DNA from: Lysobacter sp. ISL-50
Lineage (GTDB): Bacteria; Pseudomonadota; Gammaproteobacteria; Xanthomonadales; Xanthomonadaceae
DNA: 64,000 nt
Reading direction: 5' to 3'
Assembly: GCF_018612875.1 (NCBI RefSeq)
Contig: NZ_JAGGRI010000020.1
Span: 62,001-126,000 of the forward strand
Made by a program: the position numbers and the translations under genes. A model generated the notes under the pieces. It worked only from the letters and a program-made list of their open reading frames with translations. It was not told the DNA's origin and made no database searches. Shown here piece by piece: positions 39,059 through 47,175 of this stretch (positions are counted from its first letter, which is position 1; the number at the start of each line of letters is the position of its first letter).

Positions 39059-40147
39059 ATGAAGACTCTGTTCCGCAACAAAGCGGGGCGGTTGCTTTCG
39101 GCTGTGGCGCTGCTCGCGCTCACCGCCCCCGCCATGGCCAACACTCTCAACCAGAACGTGTCGTGGACCATCGACCGCGCCGGCACCAGCACCAAGTATC
39201 GATCCGTCGCCTACGGCGATTCGATCTTCGCCGGCTACAACGGCTCGATCAGCAATGCGGGCAAATACTCGGCGACGACGGTGGATGCCGAATACCTGTC
39301 GGCGCGCTGGAACGCCGACATCGAAAACGTTCGTCGCGCCAAGTCCGGCGCGGTGGCGCGCGATGTCTATGAAAACAAGATCGTGGCCGAGCGTTCCTAC
39401 ATGCAGGCCGCGTCCAGCCGCGTGGTGAGCTTCGAGATGTGCGGCAACGACGGCCTGCAGGCGCGGTCGGCGTTCAAGTCGCAGACCGGAACCTGCGATT
39501 ACAGCGGCATGGAAGCGGCGATCAATTCCTGCAAGACCTACGTGGCGCTGGCGATGGACTACATCAACGCCAACGCGAACGCCAACACCCGGCTCAAGGT
39601 GGTGTCGAATCTGTACTACCCCGGCTACAACGCCGACAACGTACAAAGCTCATGCACCGACGCCGGCACCGGCCAGACGGTGAACATGCGCGACCGCTTC
39701 CTGCCCGCGATCGCCAAGATGAACTACTGGATGTGCGAATACGCCCGCCAGAAGGGCTTCAAGTGCGTGGACAGCTTCGCCCAGTACATGGGCGCGGACT
39801 ACGACAGCAACGGCGACGGCCAGATCGATTCCGACGCGCTGCGCTACGTGCTCGGCGAAAGCGAGGCCAGCTACATCAACCGCACCGCGGTGACACTGCG
39901 AGCAACCTTGCGCGACGCCAACACCAAGTTCGTTTCGTCCTCCAGTTCGTTCGACTACATCCAGTCCGACGACACCCATCCGACCTACACCGGCGGCACC
40001 GTGTCGGCCGGCCTGTGGGGCGGCACCACCGGCAGCGGCGCACCGCGTTATTCCAGCTTCACCAACGGCCGCAGCCCGATCTGGAACCAGTACGGGCACG
40101 AGCGCATGGGTTGGGCGTTGTCGGTCTATCAGCCGACCAATCCCTGA
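39059..40147 (+). CDS. Secreted SGNH/GDSL hydrolase
   Basis: 362-residue secreted esterase-type enzyme. Signal peptide 1-27 (ends PAMA-NT). SGNH blocks: G-D54-S55 in AYGDSIFAGYNGS (nucleophile S55), block III asparagine in EMCGNDG, and block V D304/H307 in SDDTHPTYTGG. Six or more cysteines imply disulfides. Members deacetylate or deacylate polysaccharides or lipids. It opens a plus-strand group with a membrane protein (82 bases on) and an Lnt-like acyltransferase, so it may act on an acylated envelope substrate; that link is inference. Confidence 0.88.
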   Translation: MKTLFRNKAGRLLSAVALLALTAPAMANTLNQNVSWTIDRAGTSTKYRSVAYGDSIFAGYNGSISNAGKYSATTVDAEYLSARWNADIENVRRAKSGAVARDVYENKIVAERSYMQAASSRVVSFEMCGNDGLQARSAFKSQTGTCDYSGMEAAINSCKTYVALAMDYINANANANTRLKVVSNLYYPGYNADNVQSSCTDAGTGQTVNMRDRFLPAIAKMNYWMCEYARQKGFKCVDSFAQYMGADYDSNGDGQIDSDALRYVLGESEASYINRTAVTLRATLRDANTKFVSSSSSFDYIQSDDTHPTYTGGTVSAGLWGGTTGSGAPRYSSFTNGRSPIWNQYGHERMGWALSVYQPTNP

Positions 40148-40228
40148 TCCAGGCGTCCGACGGACTATCGAGCCGTGGCCGAGCGCCGCCATCCGCATGC
40201 CCCGCCGTCCCGCGCGGACGGCGAGGGC

Positions 40229-40831
40229 ATGCGTGTGATTGCGAAAGCGTCCGCGACCCGCGGCGGCGCGCTGCCGTGGGTGGTGGCCGTCGTCGTGATC
40301 GTCGTCGCGCTGGCGGCGTGGTTGTGGATGCGCGAACCGGTCGCCGTCGCCCAGGCCGGCATGGATCGCGATGTGGCGACCGCTGCGGTCGACGACCGGT
40401 CCGCGTCGACACATACCGCACAACCAGCCGCGTCGTTGCGGCAAACGCAGGACATGCCGAGCAACGATCCGGACGATCTGGCGTCCTACTTCCAACCCGG
40501 CGATCCGGAACCCACCGGCGCGCAGGTCATCGAGGCCTTGCAGCAGGCCGGTGTGCGCACCGGCCTGGGCGCGTTCAACCCGCCCGGCACGAGTCCGCCG
40601 CTGATCGGACTGGCCGTGCCGGAAGGTTACGAACTGCCCGAAGGCTATGTTCGCCATCATCAGGTGACCGACGAGGGCGTCGCGATCGAGCCGATCCTGA
40701 TGTTCTCGCCCGATTTCATTTTGCGCGACGTGCAGGGCCGGCCGATGGCGATGCCGGCCGACCGCGTCGTGCCGCCGGCGCTCGCGCCACCGGGGATGCC
40801 GCGGCGGCAGATCCGGATTCCACCGCGCTGA
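40229..40831 (+). CDS. Single-pass membrane protein of unknown function
   Basis: 200 residues from ATG 40229, which has GCGAGGG just upstream; a GTG at 40175 would add 18 residues without a site. One transmembrane helix at about 14-34 (ALPWVVAVVVIVVALAAWLW) is followed by a periplasmic part with a low-complexity linker and a Pro-rich domain (FNPPGTSPPLIGLAVPEGYE and VIEPILMFSP-like text, ending QIRIPPR). No family recognised. Lies between the SGNH hydrolase and the Lnt-like gene, 24 bases before the latter, so probably co-transcribed with it. Confidence 0.72.
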   Translation: MRVIAKASATRGGALPWVVAVVVIVVALAAWLWMREPVAVAQAGMDRDVATAAVDDRSASTHTAQPAASLRQTQDMPSNDPDDLASYFQPGDPEPTGAQVIEALQQAGVRTGLGAFNPPGTSPPLIGLAVPEGYELPEGYVRHHQVTDEGVAIEPILMFSPDFILRDVQGRPMAMPADRVVPPALAPPGMPRRQIRIPPR

Positions 40832-40855
40832 CACCGCTACACGGAGTGTTTCGAT

Positions 40856-43318
40856 TTGATCCAGGAGCGGTTGTCCCCATCCCGCTGGCGTAGCCTCGCC
40901 GGCATTCTCGCCACCGCCTTACTGCTTGGCCTGTACGCTCGCGGCGGCCTCGCCTGGGGCCTGGGTTTCGTCGCGCTGGTGCCGTGGCTGCTCACGCTCG
41001 ACAGCGACCGGCCGACGCTGCGCGTGCTGGCGAACGCGGCGTTGATGAGCGTGGCCTTCGTGGCCGCGGTGTTCTACTGGTTCGGTGCGGCGATCGGCGC
41101 CTATACCGGCGTGGGCGCGTCGACCGCGACGCTGGTGCTGCTGGTGTTCGCGCCGCTGGTGCAGCCGCAATTCATCGCCTTCGCGCTGGTGCGCCACTGG
41201 GCCGGACGCCGCTACGGACCCTTGCTGCGCGCCGTGGCCGCGGCCAGCGCATGGGTCGCCTGCGAATGGCTGGTGGCCAAGCCCTTGCGCGACACGATGG
41301 GACACGGCGTGTTTCCCTCGGCCGTGCTGCGCCAGGTCGCCGACCTCGGCGGCGCCGCGGGCATCACCGTGCTGTTGCTGCTGGTCAACGAGGCGATCGC
41401 CTTCGCCATCGAACAGCGCGGTCGCGGCGTGCGCGCATGGCTGCGGCCGCTCGCAATGGCCGCGGGCATCGTGGTGTGCATGGCCGGTTATGGCGCGATG
41501 CGACGCGCGGACTTGCAGGCGGCCCCGGCCGACGACGCGCCGACGCTGCGCGTGGCCATGGTCCAGGCCAACATCACCGACTACGAGCGCTTGCGCAAAC
41601 AGATCGGCGCTTATGGCGTGGTCCGGCGTGTGCTCGACACGCATTACGCACTGTCGTGGTCGGCGATCCGCGACCATCAGGCTGACGTGCTGTTGTGGTC
41701 GGAAACCGTGTATCCCACTACCTTCGGCCATCCGCGCAGCGAAGACGGCGCCGCGCTCGACCGCGAGATCCAGGGCTTCGTCGATACGGCCGGCGTGCCT
41801 TTGGTATTCGGCACCTACGACCGCGACGGGCAGGGCGAGTACAACGCGGCCGCGTTCCTCGAACCGCGCAAAGGCTTGCTCGGCTTCTATCGCAAAACCT
41901 ATCCGTTCCCGCTGACCGAACACGTGCCGCGCTGGCTGGACGGGCCGCGCTTGCGCGGATGGCTGCCGTGGACCGGCACCTGGAGCCCGGGCGACGGTGC
42001 GCGCGTGCTGCCGCTGCGCAGCGCGGACGGGCGCGAGGTCAACGTTGTGCCGCTGATCTGCCTGGACGATGTGCACAGCGATCTGGCCATCAACGGCGCA
42101 CGGCTCGGAGCGCAGGCCATCGTCGGCATCTCGAACGATTCCTGGTTCACCGCTTATCCGGTCGGCGCGCGTCTGCATCTGGCGGTCGCGGCCTTTCGCA
42201 GCATCGAAACGCGGTTGCCTCAGGTGCGCGTCACCACGAACGGATTCAGCGCGATCATCGACGACACCGGCGAGGTGCTGGCGAACACCTCCATCGGCGA
42301 CCAGGCCGTGCTGACCGCCTTCATCAGCGCCCGCGATCCGTCGCCCACCTTGATGGTGCGCTGGGGCGACTGGGTGGGGCGCGCGGGCGCGGCGTTCCTG
42401 CTCGCGCTGGCGGCGCTGGCCGCGTGGCAGGCCGTGCGCCGCCGCGCCGTCGCCGCGCCGAAGCTTGAATCGGTCATCGAAGTCGTGGTGCTCACGCCGT
42501 TCTGGCGTGGGCTGACCGGCGTGTTGAGGCTGTGCGCGGGCGCCGGGCTGCTGTGGCTGGCCTTCGACATGATCGCGCGCATCGGCCTGCAGATTCAGTC
42601 CTTGTCGCAGCTGCGGATATTCGCCGCGGCGGTGCTGGCGCCGGCCGTGGCCGCATGGGCCATCGAGCGAGCGTTCGCCGCGCAAGCGCGCATCGAAGGT
42701 CCGCTGCTGCGGTTGGATCAACGCCGGCAACGGATCGAACTTCCGGTGGCGTCGATCGCCGCGCTGCGGCCCTGGCGCATTGCGCTGCCGGGCAGCGGCG
42801 TCGATGTGCGCCTCGCCGCCGGTCCACGCTGGACGCGAGGTCTGGCGCTGACGCGTCCGCATGCGTTGCAGCGGATGCTGGCCGCGACCGTGGTACCGAT
42901 TCGGCTGGAAGGCCGCTTCGCGACCGCGCTGGCCGATCTGGCCCAGGCCCGCGCGGACGCACGCCGCCGGATCGATCACCCGCTGCTGAAATTCGCGCTG
43001 TTCCCGCTGCTGTTGGCGCTGGTCGCCTTCCGTCTGCATCAGGTCATCGCCTTCGGCGGCGCGTTCGGCGAGTACTACAGCTACGGGCTGGCGGCGTATC
43101 TCAGCGGATTGCTGATCTGGTGGGCGTCGTGGTCGATCGGTCTGATGCTGTTCGCCGCCGTGCTGCGGATCGCGATCGAAACCGTCGTGGTGCTGGCCGT
43201 GGTGTTGCGGTCCGCGCACGCGGCCGCCTTGCGCGACGCGCTGGAATGGCTGGGCCGTTTGCTGTTCTACGTCGGCGTGCCGGCGTGGCTGGCGTGGCGG
43301 TTGCTGGCCATGGGTTGA
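40856..43318 (+). CDS. Lnt-like N-acyltransferase with large C-terminal membrane extension
   Basis: 820 residues from a TTG start with GGAG nine bases upstream. Residues 1-220 are a multi-helix membrane domain and about 225-500 a nitrilase domain, as in apolipoprotein N-acyltransferase. The catalytic triad is present: E283 (LWSETVYP), K347 (YRKTYPFP) and C402 (PLICLDDVHSD); E. coli Lnt has E267, K335, C387. The cysteine context LICLDD differs from the usual LICYE. After the normal end at about residue 520 come some 300 further residues with about six membrane helices and a soluble segment. Probably a paralogue rather than the housekeeping Lnt. Acceptor unknown. Confidence 0.82.
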   Translation: MIQERLSPSRWRSLAGILATALLLGLYARGGLAWGLGFVALVPWLLTLDSDRPTLRVLANAALMSVAFVAAVFYWFGAAIGAYTGVGASTATLVLLVFAPLVQPQFIAFALVRHWAGRRYGPLLRAVAAASAWVACEWLVAKPLRDTMGHGVFPSAVLRQVADLGGAAGITVLLLLVNEAIAFAIEQRGRGVRAWLRPLAMAAGIVVCMAGYGAMRRADLQAAPADDAPTLRVAMVQANITDYERLRKQIGAYGVVRRVLDTHYALSWSAIRDHQADVLLWSETVYPTTFGHPRSEDGAALDREIQGFVDTAGVPLVFGTYDRDGQGEYNAAAFLEPRKGLLGFYRKTYPFPLTEHVPRWLDGPRLRGWLPWTGTWSPGDGARVLPLRSADGREVNVVPLICLDDVHSDLAINGARLGAQAIVGISNDSWFTAYPVGARLHLAVAAFRSIETRLPQVRVTTNGFSAIIDDTGEVLANTSIGDQAVLTAFISARDPSPTLMVRWGDWVGRAGAAFLLALAALAAWQAVRRRAVAAPKLESVIEVVVLTPFWRGLTGVLRLCAGAGLLWLAFDMIARIGLQIQSLSQLRIFAAAVLAPAVAAWAIERAFAAQARIEGPLLRLDQRRQRIELPVASIAALRPWRIALPGSGVDVRLAAGPRWTRGLALTRPHALQRMLAATVVPIRLEGRFATALADLAQARADARRRIDHPLLKFALFPLLLALVAFRLHQVIAFGGAFGEYYSYGLAAYLSGLLIWWASWSIGLMLFAAVLRIAIETVVVLAVVLRSAHAAALRDALEWLGRLLFYVGVPAWLAWRLLAMG

Positions 43319-43336
43319 AGCCAGCCCCGCACCAAA

Positions 43337-43360
43337 GCAGGCGGTGAAACCACCGCCTGC
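43337..43360. terminator. Hairpin between convergent Lnt-like gene and serA
   Basis: Perfect 10-bp stem GCAGGCGGTG / CACCGCCTGC with loop AAAC. On the minus strand it is followed by TTTGG, so it more likely ends serA. Confidence 0.6.
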
Positions 43361-43367
43361 CGCTGAC

Positions 43368-44609
43368 TCAGTACAGCACCCGCGTCCGCAGCGTGCCCGG
43401 AACCGCCGCCAGCGCTTCCTTCAGCACCGAGGTCTGCTCCTCCGATGCGGTCACATCGATCACGACATAGCCGACCTTGGCGTCGGTGCGCAGGTACTGG
43501 CCGTCGATGTTGACCTTGTGCGCGCTGAACAAATCGTTGATCTGCGACAGCACGCCCGGCACGTTGCGATGGATGTGCAGGAAGCGGTGGCTGCCGTCGT
43601 GGCCGGGCAGGGTGACTTCGGGGAAGTTCACCGCCGACAGCGTCGAGCCGTTGTCGCTGTAACGCACCAGCTTGGCCGCCACTTCCAGGCCGATGTTGTC
43701 CTGGGCTTCCAGCGTGCTGCCGCCGACGTGCGGGGTCAGGATGACGTTGTCCATGCCGACCAGCGGCGAAACAAAGCTGTCGTCGTTGCCCTTGGGCTCC
43801 ACCGGGAACACGTCGATCGCCGCGCCGCCGATGTGGCCGGACTTCAACGCCGCGGCCAGTGCGTCGATGTCGACCACGGTGCCGCGCGATGCATTGAGCA
43901 GATGCGCGCCCGGCTTCATCAGCGCGATCTGCGCCGCGCCGATCATGCCCTGGGTGGAGGCGGTCTCCGGTACGTGCAGCGTGACCACGTCGGAGCGCCG
44001 CAGCAGATCGTCGAGGCTGCTCGCGTGCCGCGCATTGCCCAGCGACAGCTTGGTTTCGATGTCGTGGAAGATCACGTTCATGCCGATGCCTTCCGCCAGC
44101 ACGCCCACCTGGGTGCCGATATGGCCGTAGCCGACGATGCCCAGCGTCTTGCCGCGCACTTCGTGGCTGCCGGCGGCCGATTTCGACCAGCCGCCGCGAT
44201 GACATTCGGCGTTCTTCTGCGGAATGCCGCGCATCAGCAGGATCGCCTCGGCGATGACCAACTCGGCGACGCTGCGGGTGTTGGAATACGGGGCGTTGAA
44301 GACCGGGATGCCGGCCAGTTCGGCCGCTTCCAGGTCGACCTGGTTGGTGCCGATGCAGAAGCAGCCCACCGCGACCAGACGGCGCGCGTTGGCGATCACC
44401 TCGGCGCTCAGGTGCGAGCGCGAACGGATGCCGACGATGTGCGCCTCGGCGATGCGGTGCTTGAGCTCGTCTTCCGGCAGGGACTTCTCGTGGTACTCGA
44501 TCTGCGTGTAACCGGCGGCGCGGAAGGTATCGACGGCGGTCTTGCTGACCCCTTCCAGCAACAGGACGCGGATGTCCTGCAGGGGGTACGAGGTTTTCTT
44601 GTTCGCCAT
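43368..44609 (-). CDS. serA: D-3-phosphoglycerate dehydrogenase
   Basis: First enzyme of serine synthesis, oxidising 3-phosphoglycerate with NAD; this type also reduces 2-oxoglutarate to D-2-hydroxyglutarate. 413 residues. Substrate/NAD-binding domains hold VGCFCIGTNQVDL, the Rossmann motif GIVGYGHIGTQVG, the catalytic arginine in LLNASRGTVVD, the glutamate in VFPVEP and the histidine in TPHVGGST. A C-terminal ACT domain (about 335-413) suggests serine feedback. No obvious Shine-Dalgarno precedes the ATG. Divergent from a D-2-hydroxyglutarate dehydrogenase gene with 170 bases between. Confidence 0.96.
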   Translation of the reverse strand: MANKKTSYPLQDIRVLLLEGVSKTAVDTFRAAGYTQIEYHEKSLPEDELKHRIAEAHIVGIRSRSHLSAEVIANARRLVAVGCFCIGTNQVDLEAAELAGIPVFNAPYSNTRSVAELVIAEAILLMRGIPQKNAECHRGGWSKSAAGSHEVRGKTLGIVGYGHIGTQVGVLAEGIGMNVIFHDIETKLSLGNARHASSLDDLLRRSDVVTLHVPETASTQGMIGAAQIALMKPGAHLLNASRGTVVDIDALAAALKSGHIGGAAIDVFPVEPKGNDDSFVSPLVGMDNVILTPHVGGSTLEAQDNIGLEVAAKLVRYSDNGSTLSAVNFPEVTLPGHDGSHRFLHIHRNVPGVLSQINDLFSAHKVNIDGQYLRTDAKVGYVVIDVTASEEQTSVLKEALAAVPGTLRTRVLY

Positions 44610-44779
44610 TGCGCAAGGAGTGGGGAAGGGGGGCGGACGGTCACAATGCCAGAAGCCGCGGGTTTTTGCTGCGATGCGTCAACGGCCCGGATCGAGGCCC
44701 CGCGAGGCCCCGGCCGGAGCCTGGATTGGCCGCGGCATCGCTGGCATGCTCGCCGTCTCCCCACCTCCCCCCGACCCCG

Positions 44780-46165
44780 ATGACCGATCCGCGCCTGGAA
44801 GGTTTGCGCCGCGACGCGCCAGACCTGCGCCTGAAGACCGATGCCGCCGACCTGGAACACTACGGCCGCGACTGGACCCGCCGCTGGACGCCGGCGCCGC
44901 TGGCGATCGCCTTGCCGGGGTCGATCGAGGAAGTGCAGGCCATCGTGCGCTGGGCCAACGTCCACCGCGTGGCCCTGGTGCCCTCCGGCGGCCGCACCGG
45001 CCTGTCCGGCGGCGCGGTGGCGGCGCAGGGCGAACTGGTGATCAGCCTGGAGCGGATGAACCGCGTTCTGGCGTTCGACCCGGCCGACCGCACCCTGACC
45101 GTGCAGCCCGGCATCGCCCTTGAGACCGTGCACAACGCCGCGCGCGAGCACGGCCTGACCTATCCGGTGGATTTCGCCGCGCGGGGTTCGTGCTCGATCG
45201 GCGGCAACATCGCCACCAACGCCGGCGGCATCCGCGTGATCCGCTACGGCAACACGCGCGAATGGATCACCGGTCTCAAGCTGGTCACCGGGTCCGGCGA
45301 GTTGCTGGACCTCAACCGCGGCCTGGTGAAGAACTCCAGCGGCTACGACCTGCGCCATCTGGCCATCGGGTCGGAGGGAACCCTGGGCGTCGTGGTCGAG
45401 GCCACGCTGCGGTTGACCGACCCGCCGCCGCCGACCAACGTCATGCTGCTGGCGCTGCCGTCGTTCGACGTGCTGATGAAAGTCTTCGCCGCCTTCCGCG
45501 AACGCCTGCAACTGGAGGCGTTCGAATTCTTCACCGATCACGCGCTGCGGCACGTGCTGGCGCACGGCGCGCAGGCGCCGTTCGAGCAGACCCATCCGTA
45601 CTACGTGGTCACCGAATTCGCCATCGGCGATGAAGCCCGCGAAGCCGCGGCGATGGCTGCGTTCGAAGACTGCATGGAACACGGCTGGGTCAGCGACGGC
45701 GTGATCAGCCAGAGCGATGCGCAGGCCGCGCAGCTGTGGCGCCTGCGCGAAGGCATCTCGGAAAGCCTGGCGCGGCACAAGCCGTACAAGAACGATGTCT
45801 CGGTGCGGATCTCGGCGATGCCTGCGTTCCTGGAAGAAACCCAGGCCTTGCTGGGCGGCGCCTACCCGCATTTCGAAGTGGTGTGGTTCGGCCATATCGG
45901 CGACGGCAACCTGCACATCAACGTGCTCAAGCCCGAAGACGTATCCGACGCCGACTTCCTCGCCCAGTGCGAGCAGGTGACCAAGCTGCTCGCCGCCTCG
46001 CTGCAGCGCCACGGCGGCAGCATTTCGGCCGAACACGGCATCGGCCTGGTCAAGAAGGGCTATCTGGGCAGCACGCGCAGCGCGGCGGAGATCGCGGTCA
46101 TGCGCGGGATCAAGCAGGTGCTGGACCCCAACGGGTTGATGAATCCGGGCAAGCTGTTCGACTGA
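44780..46165 (+). CDS. FAD-linked D-2-hydroxyglutarate dehydrogenase
   Basis: 461-residue flavoprotein oxidising D-2-hydroxyglutarate back to 2-oxoglutarate. The PCMH-type FAD domain (about 35-215) shows PSGGRTGLSGGAV and SCSIGGNIATNAGG; the C-terminal domain has VWFGHIGDGNLHINV and SAEHGIGLVKKGYL, holding the metal-binding histidines. The annotation as D-2-HGDH rather than glycolate or D-lactate oxidase rests on the divergent serA: in other bacteria the two enzymes are coupled so that removal of D-2-hydroxyglutarate pulls the unfavourable SerA reaction. The ATG at 44780 lacks a clear ribosome-binding site. Confidence 0.88.
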   Translation: MTDPRLEGLRRDAPDLRLKTDAADLEHYGRDWTRRWTPAPLAIALPGSIEEVQAIVRWANVHRVALVPSGGRTGLSGGAVAAQGELVISLERMNRVLAFDPADRTLTVQPGIALETVHNAAREHGLTYPVDFAARGSCSIGGNIATNAGGIRVIRYGNTREWITGLKLVTGSGELLDLNRGLVKNSSGYDLRHLAIGSEGTLGVVVEATLRLTDPPPPTNVMLLALPSFDVLMKVFAAFRERLQLEAFEFFTDHALRHVLAHGAQAPFEQTHPYYVVTEFAIGDEAREAAAMAAFEDCMEHGWVSDGVISQSDAQAAQLWRLREGISESLARHKPYKNDVSVRISAMPAFLEETQALLGGAYPHFEVVWFGHIGDGNLHINVLKPEDVSDADFLAQCEQVTKLLAASLQRHGGSISAEHGIGLVKKGYLGSTRSAAEIAVMRGIKQVLDPNGLMNPGKLFD

Positions 46166-46289
46166 TTCATGTGCTGCGCGGCCTGTATGTCGGTCGATGG
46201 GTTCGCGCTGCGAAATCGGGAACGATGCCGGCTATGGCGGCGCATCGGCGATGGCGCCGATGCCAAGGACGGCCGCGGCGATCGATGGC

Positions 46290-46304
46290 CGGAAAATATT
46301 TCGC
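46290..46304. promoter_or_regulatory. GAA-N5-TTC dyad, candidate activator site 1
   Basis: CGGAA-AATAT-TTCGC, centre about 94 bases upstream of the -24 element of the VOC gene. It has the same GAA-N5-TTC core with G/C flanks as two other sites before sigma-54 promoters in this window. Confidence 0.5.
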
Positions 46305-46389
46305 CGGCCGGAAGAAACTTCAGCCGCCGGCGGCCATCGCGCTGCGATGCGATGCACGGCCACCCCGCGCCATCCTCGTTTCCGGCGCT

Positions 46390-46406
46390 CTGGCACGCTG
46401 CTTGCT
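46390..46406 (+). promoter_or_regulatory. Sigma-54 (-24/-12) promoter of the VOC gene
   Basis: CTGGCACG-CTGC-TTGCT matches the YTGGCACG-N4-TTGCW consensus at every fixed position. Expected transcript start is near 46416, giving a leader of about 24 bases. Confidence 0.85.
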
Positions 46407-46439
46407 TCGCTCTCATTGCGAATGCCACGGAGAGCGATC

Positions 46440-46820
46440 ATGCACAGAAGCCGTCTGGCGCAAATGGTCATCGATTGCGAAACCAGCGATCCTGACTGGG
46501 CCGCTCAATTCTGGGCGCAGGCACTGGGATACGCGGTGCGTCCGCAGCACAGCGCAAGCGAGGCGATGTACAGGGAACTGGCGGTTCACGCCGATCAACC
46601 GCGGGTGCTGATACAAGCGGTCACCCACGCCAGCCGCGTTCACCTGGATATCGAAAGCGACGATGTCGAGGGCGAAGTCGTGCGCCTGGAACACCTGGGC
46701 GCGGCGCGCATCGCCCAGATCAAGCGCTGGTGGGTGATGGCCGCGCCCACCGGCCAGCGGTTCTGCGTCCTTCCGCCGCAGCGCGAGGATTTCCCGGCGC
46801 ACAGCAACGTGTGGCGCTGA
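46440..46820 (+). CDS. VOC-family (glyoxalase-like) protein
   Basis: 126 residues. ATG 46440 has GGAGAG at good spacing. One vicinal-oxygen-chelate fold unit: RLAQMVIDCETSDPDWAAQFWAQALGY at the start, VHLDIESDDVEGEVVRLEHLGA in the middle and a C-terminal TGQRFCVLPP strand, the typical beta-alpha-beta-beta-beta order. Possible metal ligands are few, so it may be a binding protein rather than an enzyme. It is preceded by a near-perfect sigma-54 promoter and a GAA-N5-TTC dyad, which ties it to the regulator encoded at 51146-52516. Confidence 0.85.
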   Translation: MHRSRLAQMVIDCETSDPDWAAQFWAQALGYAVRPQHSASEAMYRELAVHADQPRVLIQAVTHASRVHLDIESDDVEGEVVRLEHLGAARIAQIKRWWVMAAPTGQRFCVLPPQREDFPAHSNVWR

Positions 46821-46986
46821 GAACGAAGGTCCGCTCCGCGATCGCCGGTAAGCGCGGGTCCATTCGCGAAACCGGTCGAAAGCGACATTCCCCGCGCGGG
46901 TTTGCGCCAGCTGCGGGCGCTGCCGGCCGAGTGCCGGGCGATCCGCCAGCCGCGGGGCGAAAGCGACTGACCCGCGGTGCGAGGCC

Positions 46987-47001
46987 GCGAAGAATTTTCG
47001 C
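46987..47001. promoter_or_regulatory. GAA-N5-TTC dyad, candidate activator site 2
   Basis: GCGAA-GAATT-TTCGC, a perfect 5-bp arm dyad centred about 80 bases upstream of the -24 element of the BON gene. Confidence 0.55.
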
Positions 47002-47072
47002 GCTGTCGCGGCAATTTTTTCGCTGAGCCGGCGGCAGGCCGCGGTTGAACCCGCGCCAAGGCGCTTCCGGCT

Positions 47073-47089
47073 TGGCACGCGATTTGCGG
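47073..47089 (+). promoter_or_regulatory. Sigma-54 (-24/-12) promoter of the BON-domain gene
   Basis: TTGGCACG-CGAT-TTGCG matches the consensus except for G in place of A/T at the last position. Expected transcript start near 47100, leader about 76 bases. Confidence 0.8.
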
Positions 47090-47175
47090 CGCATAGGGAA
47101 GCAGCCGGGCGTGCATGAGCCGTTCCCGGCATATCGCCGCGCAGACGATCCCTATCAACGCAGGAGGACCTATCA

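Larger units (their letters stand above)
46821..47175. other. 355-base intergenic region with sigma-54 control elements
   Basis: No gene. Besides the dyad at 46987-47001 and the promoter at 47073-47089 described separately, it holds an A/T-rich patch (GCGGCAATTTTTTCGC at 47008-47023) just after the dyad. The leader from about 47100 to the GTG carries AGGAGG. Confidence 0.6.

Noticed and set aside
40919-43219. 766-codon minus-strand open frame across the Lnt-like gene
   Set aside because: Antisense shadow with extreme Arg/Gln/His content; the plus strand has a complete catalytic triad.
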